The notes under the pieces are model-generated. The model worked only from the letters and a program-made list of their open reading frames with translations. It made no database searches and had not been told where the DNA came from. The position numbers were made by a program, and so were the translations under genes. Shown here piece after piece: positions 21,722 to 34,195 of a DNA stretch of 64,000 bases. Each line of letters begins with the position of its first letter. Position 1 is the first letter of the stretch. Source of the stretch: Orobanche coerulescens (Eukaryota; Streptophyta; Magnoliopsida; Lamiales; Orobanchaceae); the NCBI GenBank assembly GCA_033398695.1, contig JAWKAU010000038.1:744001-808000 (forward strand). Reading direction: 5' to 3'.

Positions 21722-24700
21722 AAATGGCACTAACTTTGCCGACTGGAGAAGAAATCTTGATATTGTCTTGACTGCCGAGAGACATAAATTTGTTTTAACA
21801 GAGGAGAGCCCTTTGGACCCAGAAACAGATGCCACTCCTGAAGAGTTGGCTGAATTCCGAAAATGGAAAAAAGTCTGATGAGATGGCTCGCTGTTACATT
21901 TTGGCTTCACTGACAAATATATTGCAGCAACAGCATCAGACGATGGGCTCGGCCACGGAAATGATGAAAAATCTCACTGAGATGTTTGGTCATCAGAACC
22001 AGGCAGCTAGGAAAAATGCAATGAGGGTTTTGATGACAACCCAAATGTCTGAAGGGACCCCAGTAAGGGATCACGTTCTTAAAATGATGCCTCATATGAA
22101 CGAAGTGAGCATATCGGGGGCCACTATCGATGCGGAATCACAGGTCGATATTATCTTGGGCAGTTTACCAAGAAGCTTTGAGCAGTTCCGCCTCAACTAC
22201 AATATGAATCATAGGACTTACACATTGGTGGAACTTCTGAAAGAGCTTCAGTATGCCGAAGTTCTCTTCAAACAAGGTTATCATCAAATTCTTGCGGCAA
22301 CCGGTGCTGCTTCTTCAAAACCCAAATGGGAAAAGAAGAAAAAGCAGGTTGGCGAGAAGCAAGTGGCAACCTTCAAAGCTAAGGGCAAGGCTCCTCAGTC
22401 AAAGGCTCCTCAGCCCGAGGCGAACAAAAAGCCGAAGGGCAAGTGCTTCAATTGCGGCCTGAAAGGGCATTTCAAGAGTGACTGCCCTAAGAAAGGTACG
22501 TCTCATGCACTAGTAGTCAAAACATGTTTGGCTGCCTGTTCTATCACTTCGTGGATAGTAGATTCGGGCTCCTCTGATCATGTTTGTTATGACTCGCAGG
22601 GGTTCCAAGTAACCAAAGTACTTAGTGCGGATGAGATTACAATAAGCTGTGGCGACTATTCCAGGTTGAAGGCTGTTGCAGTGGGAGTCGTGCAGCTAAA
22701 AGTTGATGATATGATTTTAGTTCTAAATAATGTATTATTGGTACCCGATTTTAGAATGAATTTAATTTCAGTTTCTAAATCGCGTCGCGATGGATATTCA
22801 CTTTCTTTTGAAGATAATGCAATTATTAAAAGAAATGGTGAATATGTTTGCGGGAGTACTTATAATGAAGAACTTTATATCATTAATGCTGCACCAGCTC
22901 TCTTGCATAATTATAAATCACTTAATTCTTTGACTAATCCTAATAAAATAAAAGAGCCTTCGAGCATAAATCCAACATATTTGTGGCATTTACGATTGGG
23001 TCATATTAACCTTATAAGGATTCAAATATTGGTGAGCGATGGCCCATTGGATTCGCTCCAAGTTGAGCCATTTCCAACCTGCGAATCTTGTCTAGAAGGT
23101 AAAATGACTAAAAGGGCTTTCCAAAGCAAAGGAAATCATGCACAAAATGTATTGGAATTAGTACACACCGATGTATGTGGTCCAATGAACATCCAAGCTA
23201 AGGGTGGTTTCGAATACTTCATCACGTTTATAGATGATTATTCGAGGTATGGATACATCTATTTGATGCGACATAAGTCTGAATCTTTTGATAAGTTCAA
23301 AGAATTCAAGGCTGAAACAAAGAAGCGTCATGGACAGAGTATCAAGTCACTACGATCTGATCGTGGTGGCGAATACCTTAGTAGAGAGTTTTTGGATTTC
23401 TTGGCACATGAGGGGATTACTTCCCAGCTCACAACGCCTGGTACACCACAACAAAATGGTGTTGCTAAATGAAGGAATCGTACTTTATTAGAGATGCTTA
23501 GATCAATGATGAGTTATTCTGATTTGCCTGTTTCATTTTGGGGATACGCCTTGGAAACAGCGGCGTACATTCTGAACTTGGTGCCTTCGAAATTAGTTCC
23601 AAAAACACCCACAGAACTGTGGAATGGGCGTAAGCCAAGTCTAGGACATGTTCGGATTTGGGGTTTTCCAGCACACGTGCTGAATAAGGAAGCTGATAAG
23701 TTGACATCTCGTACAAAAGTATGAGTGTTTGTAGGATATCCGAAGGGAACGAAGGGTGGCTTATTCTACAGTCTTAAAGACCAGAAGGTCATTGTTAGCA
23801 CCAATGCCCGGTTCTTAGAGGAGGACTAAGTAATAAGCCACAATCCTAGGAGTGAGGTCATTCTAGAAGAACTTAGGGGCGAGATTTCGATAATACCAAT
23901 TATACAAACACCTAGTGTACCACGTATCGACACTATTGTGGATACGCAAACCAAGGACATGCCTCGTCATAGTGGGAGGGTTGTTCGTCAACCTGAACGT
24001 TTCATCGGCGTGGGAGCGTCTTCGGACCACCTCCCGGACCAGGATGAAACGGATCTATATACGTACAAACAGGCAGTTCAAGACAAGGATGCTGAATCCT
24101 GGAAAATAGCAATGGAATCCAAAATGGGATCTATGGAATCTAATCAAGTGTGGGAGCTAGTAGAGCTACTCAATGGATTAAAACCCATTGGAAGTAAGTG
24201 GGTCTAAAAGCGTAAGAGAGGATCGAAAGGGAAGGTTGAAACCTTCAAAGCAAGGCTTGTTGCGAAAGGTTACACTCAGAAGGAGGGCATCGACTATGAT
24301 GAGACCTTTTTACCAGTAGCCATGCTTAAATTGATCCGGATTCTCTTAGCTATAGCTGCGCATTTGGATATGGAGATTTGGGAGATGGATGTCAAGACTG
24401 CGTTCTTGAACGGGAGTCTTGATAAGGAAATCTATATGCGCCAACCTGAAGGATTCATTGCTGAAGGAGAGGAGCACTTAGTGTGCAATCTTAAGAGAGC
24501 CATTTATGGTCTCAAGCAAGCATCAAGGTCTTGGAACATGCGATTTGATGAAGTTATTCAATCGTATGGTTTTGAACAGTGTCCTAGTGAGGTTTGTGTA
24601 TACAAAAAGTGCAATGGAAACGTGCTGGTGTTTCTTGTACTACACGTAGATGATATACTTCTAATTGGAAACAATGTGAAGGTATTATCAGACGTAATGG

Positions 24701-25248
24701 TATGACTGTCTGAGCAGTTCGATATGAAGGATTCGGGAGAAGCCAGGCACATCCTTGGTATTAAGATCTTTCGAGATTGCAAGAAAAGGATGTTGTGCTT
24801 ATCTCAGGTATCCTATATTGATACGGTGCTAAAGCGGTTCAGCATGGAGAACTCCAAGAAAGGTTTCTTACCTTACAGACATAGAATTCAGCTATCTAAG
24901 GCTATGTGTCCTAAGACACAGAAGGAGATAGATGACATGAAGCTGGTCCCTTATGCTTCAGCAGTGGGAAGCCTCATGTATGCTATGCTTTACACCAGGC
25001 CTGATATTTGTCATGCTGTAGGCATGGTGGCGAGATATCAATCGAACCCAGGACTGGGACATTGGATTGCTTTCAAGCATATACTCAAGTACCTGAGAAG
25101 TACTAGGGAGCATATGCTTGTATATCAATCGGATACACTTTGTCCTTTGGATTACACTAACTCAGATTTCCAGTCAGACACAGTTAAGCTAAAGTTAACC
25201 TCGAGATATGATTTTGTTGGACTTAGATGTGGTTCTTGGTTTGCATAG
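21722..25248 (+). pseudogene. Copia gag-pol remnant
   Basis: Domains in order: gag; zinc knuckle CFNCGLKGHFKSDC (about 22444-22485); protease WIVDSGSSDHVC (about 22552); pre-integrase YLWHLRLGH (about 22978); integrase core with LRSDRGGEYLS (about 23350); RT with MDVKTAFLNG (about 24388) and LHVDDILLIGN (about 24646); and a shortened RNase H. Lesions: an extra A in a run near 21868 shifts gag; the codon expected to hold the integrase catalytic Glu near 23467 encodes Lys and is followed by a stop; further in-frame stops lie near 23722, 23827, 24205, 24703 and 25246. The domain order and RT fit Ty1/copia, probably Tork-like. It is non-autonomous and dead. Confidence 0.85.
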
Positions 25249-25528
25249 AAGTATCACAATTTTATTGTGGCAATACTGGTGCATTTATAAACCCAGAGGA
25301 ACCACGAGCCCATAGAGCAAGGAAACATATCAGTCGCAAGTAACGTTGTAAAGCGAGGGAACGTAGTGATGTTCAAGATTACATCTGGAAACAACCTAGT
25401 TGATTCTTTCATGTGGAAGGAATGGGGTTGAGATGTATGACATCATTGCTTTGAGTATAAGTGGGAGATAGATAGACATAGTCTAGATAGTATACTTCAA
25501 AATCATGCTTTGAGTATAAGTTGGAGAT

Positions 25529-25954
25529 TGTTAGAGTTGTATACGTCAAAGTATACTTTATGCTTATATTACCTAATTTTCCGGTCTTTATCTATGAGAA
25601 TATTTAATTCATTTATCACATGTTTTGCATATTTATTCACGCTATGGTATGCAAATGTAGTCTAAATTACTTTATATTGTAGATAATGTGGTGTGTCGTG
25701 TCACACAGAAGATTACATTATCGGTTTCTTATATAGTAATACTTAGTTCACAATCTATATAACATTAGACTGTTATGTGAGAGGTTGTAATATATGCTTG
25801 AGATTGGTTGGTCTTGACCATTAGCATATATTAGCGTATTCGGTATACGTTGAACATGATCGAGGTGAGATAGATTCCTTTGTACTGACTATAAGAAGAA
25901 CGTACATCTCGGACAATTATTATTTCTTAATTCTAGTGATTAATATTTAATTCT
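25529..25954 (+). repeat. Ty1/copia 3' LTR, truncated
   Basis: Starts TGTTAGAGTTGTATACG after a polypurine tract (aagttggagat). It matches the first ~425 bases of the 5' LTR and then stops abruptly at the Athila-like LTR. The remaining ~1 kb is absent, so no right target duplication can be seen. Confidence 0.85.
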
Positions 25955-27029
25955 AGGAGAATAATCTAGGATTGAGAATCCGCCTCGAATTATCCGAATT
26001 ACTCTTGATTTATATAAATTAAGTGATTTTCCAATTTATTGAAGGTGAAGATTTCTAAGATACTCTAAAGCCTCTCCCGAGGTCAGTAGAATTTTCTAAG
26101 GCGAATAAGTTACTCTATTCCTAGGTGAATTAATTCGACAATAGGCAAAAAGTACGAAATCTTTAGACGGGCCACGTAATTCCTATGAGTATATTCATAT
26201 CTCACAAGATAAAACATTTCTCACCAATTTTTCCTACTAACTCTCCTCTCCCGATTCGAGTTGCGTAATCAAAACAATTCAATCATAGGCCACATAATTG
26301 AACGCATTAAAAACAATTGGGGAAAACTCAATAAAGAAGGGAGATATATATTAATAATGCAAAATCAAAAGTTAATTCGTCAAAATCTCGGTTTCATCAC
26401 AATCCTAGAATAGGGTTCTAGCCCGACATGCTAGAAAATAATACACAAAGAATTAAAGAAAGCATAAGAAAAATCAAACACAGTTGAAGCACTTGAATTC
26501 CTCCGTTCTCTGGCTTCTGCTTTCTGCTCCTCGGTATTTTCTCCTTCTCTCCGATGATCTTCTATTCTGACCTTCAATGCCTATTTATAATTTTTCATCT
26601 GCCTCAAAAACGCGTCCAGAAATTAGGTCAGGAACGGGCTTCCAAACCACCGAAATCGCGAGCTGCGAGTATGAACCCTGCACGGCGGGCCGTGGCCCGG
26701 CATTAGTGTGCCGCGGCCCCTGTCTTCATGCGGACAGGCCTGGGCGCTCCTGTTCCTTATGGGCCGTGGCTCAGAGCTTGCGTGCCGCGGCCCCCGGTAC
26801 AGTTTGTACCGGGTCCTTCTGGGCGCCTCCTGTGCCACGGCCCAGCGTCTGTGTGCCGCGGTCCCTGACCAAAAAATGTCGTTTTGGCCCATTTTTCTTC
26901 GTTTAAGCTCCCGGGCTCGAATTTCCTTCAAAACATATAAAGATAATGCATTAAAGCTCATTTACGCAGATTTAAACAAAAAATGGGTATAGAATAATGA
27001 TGATTAAGCGCATAAAAATACATCTAACA
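25955..27029 (-). repeat. Athila-like 3' LTR (left copy, truncated)
   Basis: It matches 45862-46927 closely. The outer ~220 bases that the right copy has (45640-45861) are missing at the junction with the Copia LTR. Read on the minus strand it begins TGTTAGATG right after a polypurine tract. TATA box on the minus strand at 26582-26589. Six CCGCGG-type sites lie upstream of it, three of them mutated by C-to-T or G-to-A changes. Confidence 0.85.
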
Positions 27030-28242
27030 AATACCCCCAAACTTAAGCCTTTGCTTGTCCTCAAGCAAAAATTAATTTCAAATGAGATGACAAGTATTTT
27101 GGGTAAACGTGCAATATTCATAGTGTTCACCTTATTAATACTACCATGAAAATCTCAAAGAAAAATACACGTATCTTTTTAGTGAGTCACATCACGGACA
27201 AGGATTACACAAAGCAAATCATTTTTAGTGCTGATCTATCGGTCATGAAGAAAATCAAAGCTCAAAGATTAACAAGCGTGAATTTAGTCGACCGCCCATA
27301 TGAAGGGTTAGATTAAACAAGCCAACTCGCCCAGTCCCACAGTCTCATGGCAAAAATGCAAGAGTTTCATCGTAAATAATAATCTTCGGACAGCATTCCC
27401 TTATGTATAATCATTATAATGATTCGAGTTAACCACTAGGTCCGACTCTCGGTATGTTCCCTGAAATGACCCTAGGGTGGAAATCCATTCTCATGTATTG
27501 GGGAACCGTTTGACGTAAAAGACACTCATGGGGATCATGAGTGCTTCTAGTTACTAAGTCTCCTTCTACAGCGGAGAAAAAACTCGAATGGCTATTCCCG
27601 CATGTCCGATTCAAAGTTGCTGTTTTACGCGAATATAAACGACGGGTCACGTGAATACATCCGGTTACTTGGCTTCTTTTCATCATCATGCGATTTATCT
27701 GAACCATTAGTCTATTCAGGGTTGTCGTTTTACGCGAGAGTAAACAACGAGTCACGTGAATACCCCCGGTTACTAGACTTCCCATCATAGAACATGTATA
27801 ATTTTCTCGAATTTTTGGGAAAGACTGTCCGACTCTAAACTCAAATTAAATGCCAAGAAGACTCATGTTACTGGACGACTAGCTACGTGAAAAGTGTAAC
27901 CAAACTATAGACGGCGGTTCATAAACACGTATGTCTCATTTCTTCTATGCTAAGATTTCTACAATAACGCAAAAAATTTCAGACCTAAATGAATACTCAA
28001 AGGAAACAAATATCGCAGACTACAAACTCGACCAAAACTCAATCGTTTCTTAAAAAAGAAATCAGTATCATATCATCACTTTTACACAAGGCTGCAAGAA
28101 AAATCCACGAATGCAAATAAAGTCCAAAATATTTTAGAAGACAAGCAAGGCTAGAATAAAAAACAACGAAAATAGAAACGAAAAAGTAAATAACAACTAA
28201 TAGTGACCCCCCCCCCCAAAAAAAAAACTTAAGACGTACATT
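27030..28242 (-). other. Athila-like element, 3' non-coding region
   Basis: On the minus strand this ends in the polypurine tract TTAAGTTTGGGGGTATT just before the LTR. It has a direct repeat of ~57 bases with a ~106-base spacing (about 27622-27680 and 27728-27785, sharing tcacgtgaatac and ccggttact). A poly-C/poly-A run is at 28207-28227. No coding region is supported. It is cut at 28242 by the LARD insertion. Confidence 0.6.
28238..28242 (+). repeat. LARD target site duplication, left
   Basis: acatt, identical to 37671-37675 on the far side of the element. A 5-bp duplication is typical of LTR-retrotransposon integration. Confidence 0.85.
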
Positions 28243-28507
28243 TGTAATATCTGGAATTTCTACTATTATAGTTTAATATTATTTTATCCGAGTTATGTTG
28301 TACAACGTGGAATCTGTACAGTATGAATAAAATAAATGAAGGATTGCGACATCTGTATTGGTATAATTGTCCTACTTGGTCGATAATTGCAATTGAGGAT
28401 ATTGTGTATCATATGAGAATATTATTAAATTGAGTACATGTATTTAGTATGTGAGTGTACATATCCAGTATGTCGAGACAGACGAGAAGAGTTGGAAATG
28501 GCTAAGT

Positions 28508-29015
28508 ATAGCCTGACTAGCGCGCGCTAATGTTCAAGTATAGCGCACGCTATCATTCATGGTTAGCGCACGCTAGAGGCAGAATGTAGCGCACGCTAAT
28601 GCAGTCAGATCGGAAGGAATCTTCATGTGGACCAGGCTACTTTCGGTGCACGTTCTGATAAGTCAACGGATGTTTGTAATGTAGTACTAGCGCACGCTAA
28701 ACCCTAAAGGTTAGCGCACGCTAATGGTATATTGGACAAAAAGGAATCTTATCCTCACAAGACTTTCGCGTGTGGACCAGTCTTCGGAGCATACAGACAA
28801 ACGAGTCAACTGATATTAGCGCACGCTAAACGCAAGGACTTGCGTACGCTAGAGAGTGTAAGTTACGTACGCTAATGCATGAGCATTACGTACGTAAGCA
28901 CATGTACGAAGCCAGACTGTAGCCTCTGGACTGCGATAGCGCACGCTAACAAAGTCAGTTAGCGCACGCTAAGGCCATAGCGCACGCTAAACATAAGGTT
29001 TAGTGCACGCTAGTA
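28508..29015. repeat. Array of near-palindromic TTAGCGCACGCTAA motifs
   Basis: About fourteen copies of a 12-14-bp motif with arms TTAGCG and CGCTAA around a CA centre are scattered at irregular spacing over 500 bases, mixed with TACGTACG variants (28838-28905). The array ends about 10 bases before the TATA box. Four further variants lie at 29710-29800. The 3' LTR repeats the arrangement. The motif cores resist change while flanking bases vary, which suggests binding sites for a DNA-binding protein. Confidence 0.8.
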
Positions 29016-29023
29016 ATATACTT

Positions 29024-29030
29024 TATAAAA
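29024..29030 (+). promoter_or_regulatory. LARD LTR TATA box
   Basis: tataaaa, immediately downstream of the motif array. It marks the likely U3/R boundary. The 3' LTR copy is at 34979-34985. Confidence 0.6.
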
Positions 29031-31729
29031 AAGGGACAGAAGGGTGTTATGAAGCATTTCGTCCATTTCTTTCCTTTCACCCGATAGAGAGAACCTTGAG
29101 AGGACATTTGGAGTTCCTAAACACTAAGGGATGATCCTCTTTAACAAGATTAAAGATGGAAATCATGGATTAAAGCTTTGTTCTTTAAATCATTGGCAAT
29201 TCTTGGAAATGGATTCAAACTTGGGATTCAATCCATTCCTTCAAAAAGGTAATCACTCTTCATCTTTGGATTTCATTTTGGATTGAATGTTGATGTTATT
29301 GAGTTGATGATTATTACATAAACGAGTTGATAAGCATGATTATGAGATGGATTACCAGAGTATGATGATATTAATATGGTTCGTGTGGTTTGAATTGTGT
29401 AATTCGTTTTCTTGAGATAAGTTGGTGAATCCTTCTCCTCAGTTTCGGATGTTGATGTTATTGTCAATGATTACTCTCTGTAATGGAAGATTAAGGAAGT
29501 GTTGTTACGTTCTTGATGTTTCATGTATTGATATTAAGGAAGATGATATATGGATATAGAACTTGGATTATAAGTTGGATGATTGTTTATATGTTAAAGG
29601 ATATCGGATTTCATTATTTTGATGACTATAAACATGGTTTTGGATCACTTAGTGTTCTTGATAATCGTCATATGTTGATCGGTACCTGAAAAGCATGCAA
29701 ACTGTACAGCATTAGCGCACGCTAAGCTTACTGCCTAGCGCGCGCTAATGGGAGCAACTTAGCTCACGCTACGTTAAGTGATTAACATGCGCTAAGTAGG
29801 TAGACAGGGTAGTGTATTCTGTTTCGGTTATGAATTCGTGATCGTTTAAGTTGGTTTGATCATACTTGTGGTTAACCGAGATATTGTTGATCCGTTGGGT
29901 TTGTGAATTGGTTTTATCGATTGTTGATTGTTGTCGAACTTGTTGTTTATCGAATTACTAGGTTGAGAATATTGATCGGTGATTATAATCGTGTGTTGCG
30001 GTCGAGTTCGAGGATGTTCGTGAATTGCTTTGGTCGGGATCGAGGAACTTGTAGATGACGGTAATGGATTTGGTGACAGCTTCCTCTTCGTTGTATCGGT
30101 ATCGAGGCAAGTTATTACTTGCTCAGTTTATAATATTTAATGAATGGTTTCAGTTTCATTCGTTTATAATTCGTATAGCAATGTTTATAAATCGTAATCA
30201 CAGGAGATTTAGGATTATAGGTTGTATTCGAGTTTTGGGAATTTAAATCATAATGTATATGATTTACAATTGTCGTTGGTATACTTGTTATCAAGGATAC
30301 ATCATGGTATTGACGAAAACGTGAATTATCTACCGTCCGTGATGTTTTGGATCGGTGAATATTCAGAATAATGGTTCGTGATGGTTTAGACATTGAGATC
30401 GTTCTCGAAGGACTTGAGGCAAGTACTCTAATCATTTTTATCATTTGTGTCGATCGTGTCGTGATACATTCGTGTATCGTTGTTGTCATGAATTTGTGCA
30501 TTGTTGTTGTCGTGTATTGTGTACTGTTGTTTTGTGCAGTTGTGCATTGTTGTCATATGTCCACCATGTGTTGGTCCAACGGGATCATCATGGGAATCTA
30601 TAGCTGTGTGCGCTGGATTGCTGGACAGGTAATGCCACCATGCGTTGGTCCGACGGGATCATCATGGGAATCTATAGCTGTGTGCGCTGGATCGTTGGAT
30701 TACCATGTGTTGTTGTTGTGCATATGTATATTATGGGTTGCCATAAGTATACATTGTCGTTATTGTTGTGATCATATTGACGTTGTCATATGAGTATGTA
30801 TTTGTAGGTCTTGTGTTAGGACCATGTCCATATGTTGTGTTGATCTGATCTCGGATTAGACTGACGTGATTGTAATGGTATTTCGTATCTTGAGGTATGT
30901 TCCGTATTTCCTTGGTACTTGTCTTTGATGGACAATCGATTATCGTATTGGAATCGCCGATGTTATCCGATGGATTGAATTGGCCAGAGTCGGTATAATT
31001 TCCATATCGCGAGTCATGATAAGGTTTTGAGAACCTTGGGTATTGTTGAGATACCGTACATATATTTCGGTATTATCTTATTGTGTTGTTAAGGATACGA
31101 ATCGTGGATTTTCATAAAGTTACGATGGTAAGATTACATTGGTCGTATTCTTACTTAGTATTTCAATTTATATGTAATTATTGACGTGATGTGATGGTTA
31201 TCATTGTTGGATATTATGGCTGACCCCGTCGTGGGCTTTCTTTTTAGGTTCTTGGATTATCAAGCTTGTAGCGGTCATGGAGAGATGAGATTCCCGGAGG
31301 ATACTGGCTAGGACATGTATTTGTGTATTGAGCTTCTGATCAGTTGTTGTATTCCGCTGCTAGAATATTTTAATCGTTTGTCTTTTTCCGCTGCGTGAGT
31401 ATTTTTAAAATGACCTATTGGTATCTGGTAACATTGGTTACTTTGGAAATAGTTTTCTCAATTTGTTCTGTCGGTACGTGTAAGCGATAGCTTAACGTAT
31501 GTTTTTAAACTGTTGAGTTTTGGCATTTCGGGCCTCGTGGTTTCAAATGAGGTTTTACGACGCTTTTGTTAAACGGGTTTTATTAAGTTTTCGAATGTTT
31601 TTAAAGGATGTACTGTCGTTAGCCTCTTGGGCGTTTGTTAACGTTTGCGAAAATATCCTTCAGCCTTGTGGGTTCCATTCTCGGGCCCCACGGCGCTGTA
31701 ATATTCCCGGTCGGATCTGGGGTGTTACA

Positions 31730-34195
31730 GAATATGGTATCAGAGCTTAGGTTGAGAAAACCTAGACAGTTGGGTCGTACTTTTGTCGTGTCATTCGAGT
31801 TGTCGGTTGACAAATGTTTGAGCTCTGAGTTTTGTTGTTCACTCGGGCTTGTGCGTTATGTGATTTACCAGTGTAGTACTGTGGTTGTTGTAAACTTTTT
31901 CAAATGGTGTTAACGTGTTTCTTCAGATAGAGCTGTGTTGTGTTCTCGAGTTGAACTGAGTTTGCAAAATGTGTGTTTTGAAAATATCTGTGTCGAGTAT
32001 TTTCTTGAGTCGAGACATGTGCCAGTATCACGGGGAATCGTCGGCTTCACGATCTGTAAGTATTTGGATTTTTGAATTGCATTGAGGATATTTGCAGTTA
32101 TAATATTGATATGCTTTGAGATTCAGAAAGATATTATGTGTTACAGTATAAGGTGACAGAGTTGGGACAAGATTGATGATCTTGAGAAGTTATGATTTTG
32201 GAAATCAATATGTCGATTAAGTTTTGGAACGGAGTTGTGCATTTGGGAGAAATATTGTGGATTGTTCAGGAGAACATGTAGTCATGTTAGTTCATCTTGA
32301 GATATATGAACTGTTTTTGAGCATTTGGAAATGATACTTTTCAAAATGAATGTTTTACAGATGTTTTACGGAAAATGATTTTTGGGCCGAAACCCTATCG
32401 ATTTTAAAATAGTTTTATAACTCAGGACTTGAGATCCAGAAGTGTTTTCTACTTTATAAACTTCTTGTAATGCGAAACGCGATTCGGGCTGAGACCCTAA
32501 TATTTCAAAAGGCTTTTCTGTTTTCTTAAAACTCCCGAGACTTGTAAAATACTTTATCAATCATTTACCTATTTCGTTTCTGCCTGTCGCGGTTTTGATT
32601 TACTTGTTCAAATGAAACTTCTCGGGAAGTCTTTCGCTGTGATTGAGTTTGTTGGTCATTCAATGTTTTGTCATAGCATATTAGAGGTGCTCCAGGATGG
32701 ATTAATGGTTGACGTTGCGAATCATATGTGGAAAAGGAGTTTTTAGTCGGAGTTTATATATTGAGATTTTGGAACTCTATCGTGTGGTTTTCCGATGAAA
32801 TATCAGTGGATATTGGTGTCGAGCCGAATTGGTATACAGGAGTATGAATGTGGTCAATCATTTGCATAATTTCATTTTATTTAATCATGCGTATTCAAGA
32901 AGAATTATTATCGAATACTTGGCATTAGCGAGCCAATTTAACTTTTCGAAAATTGATTTTTGTGGTCTTACGAAAATTTATGTTTTGAGTTTTGAAATTT
33001 TTGAAAGAATTTTCGAAAATTTGTCTTTTGACATGACTATATGATTTCAAACTGGTTTTGAAAATGTGATTGATAACCATACGCATTTAGTGCATAATGC
33101 ATATCATGGTAAAGTTCTGAGTGTGACTCACGATCTGGATAAGACGTCAGTACGGTACGACGAAAAGAGATCCGAACTTTAGTATGGTAATTTGGTTATC
33201 CAGGGATGATCGATAGATTTATCGGATAAGAGAAATATGCTGCGTGTTGTAGATTCATTCACAGGATGTAATTTTGGAACTTTGGATTTTGTGAAACCGG
33301 GACATATGTACTATGTGATTCCATTGGTATGGTAGTAGCGCGACTCTACCATAGTGACTTTTGAATGATTTCTTTGTAATTGTATATGTGGGGATGGTAA
33401 CGCCATGCTGGTTGTTTTGGATATTGAGTGGTCGTTCTCACTCCATGTATGATTGGATATGTTCGTCGGTTTGTGATTGGTTGTTCGTATGCCGAGGAGT
33501 ATGTTCGACAGTCAGGTGTGTTTATTCAGATCCACTGTATGTGATTGGTGTGTCGTTTTGAGAACCTGATTCGTTCGTATATCGGTTTCTGTGGTTCTGT
33601 GTTGATCGTGTTGGAGTTTACCGTGTGAAGGTATTCTCGATTTTCGTTGATCGTTCGTTGGTAATATTGGAGTTTATCATGATGATGATATTCTCGGCCG
33701 TGTTTTGACCTTTGGATTGGTAGTATTAGAGTTTATCATATCGATGATATTCTCGGTTAATTTATTGGTTGATTATTGCTGGTGATCATCTGAGCGTTCA
33801 GATTGTCTGTCGATGTTTCGGGATTTGTTGCCATGGTGTTGGGCATTTGTTTCACAGATGTATTGTGTATTATTCGTTTTATCGGAATTGGGACCTGATT
33901 GTATAATCAGGTAGACAGGTTTTGACACGGATAGGTTACTTCATCCGAAGATGATATATTTTGTTGAGACTCATGGAATTGTTATTGCGTATTGAGGCTT
34001 TATAGTGAAGTCACTTGATAGTACCTCAAGAGATCTTCGACTTGGCGCATATATAAGTGTACTGTTTTGGTTATTCGTTAATGATGATCGATCGTTGTTG
34101 TGATGGTTTCGGAATATTTTGGTTGAATGGTTTGTTGGTTTTTCTATAACGACTTGCAAGTTTCGAGGACGAAACTTATTTTAAGTGGTGTAGTA
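31730..34195 (+). mobile_element. LARD internal region, non-coding (2466 bp)
   Basis: There is no open frame longer than about 90 codons and no gag or pol motif, so the element is non-autonomous. The 3' end (aagtttcgaggacgaaact, then ttttaagtggtgtagta) matches the stretch that ends pol and forms the polypurine tract in Tekay/Del chromoviruses. That, with the iMet primer site, points to a Tekay derivative. Three imperfect repeats of a ~30-base phrase containing gagtttatcat and gatattctcgg lie at about 33610-33760. Confidence 0.75.
31735..31746 (+). promoter_or_regulatory. LARD primer-binding site (tRNA-iMet type)
   Basis: TGGTATCAGAGC, exact complement of the initiator tRNA-Met 3' end, five bases after the 5' LTR. 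Confidence 0.9.

Larger units (their letters stand above)
28243..31729 (+). repeat. LARD 5' LTR (3487 bp)
   Basis: Begins TGTAATATCTGGAA and ends GGGGTGTTACA. The 3' LTR is at 34196-37670, about 95-97% identical by eye. The LTR holds an array of TTAGCGCACGCTAA-type motifs (28508-29015, more at 29710-29800), a TATA box right after the main array (29024-29030), and a ~76-bp direct repeat near 30560-30690. No open frame of note. Confidence 0.9.

Noticed and set aside
26577..26992. Overlapping 94-119-codon frames on both strands in the Athila-like LTRs
   Set aside because: They fall in the GC-rich CCGCGG cluster, occur in both LTRs with no domain, and reflect base composition.
28508..29015. CRISPR-like array of short repeats
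   Set aside because: Motifs are 12-14 bp, irregularly spaced, near-palindromic and inside a plant LTR upstream of a TATA box. There are no uniform spacers or cas genes.
30115..30793. 128- and 140-codon frames in the LARD LTR, repeated at 36058-36559
   Set aside because: They have low-complexity composition (I/V/T-rich), no domain, and are duplicated only because the LTR is duplicated. Stops differ between the two LTRs.
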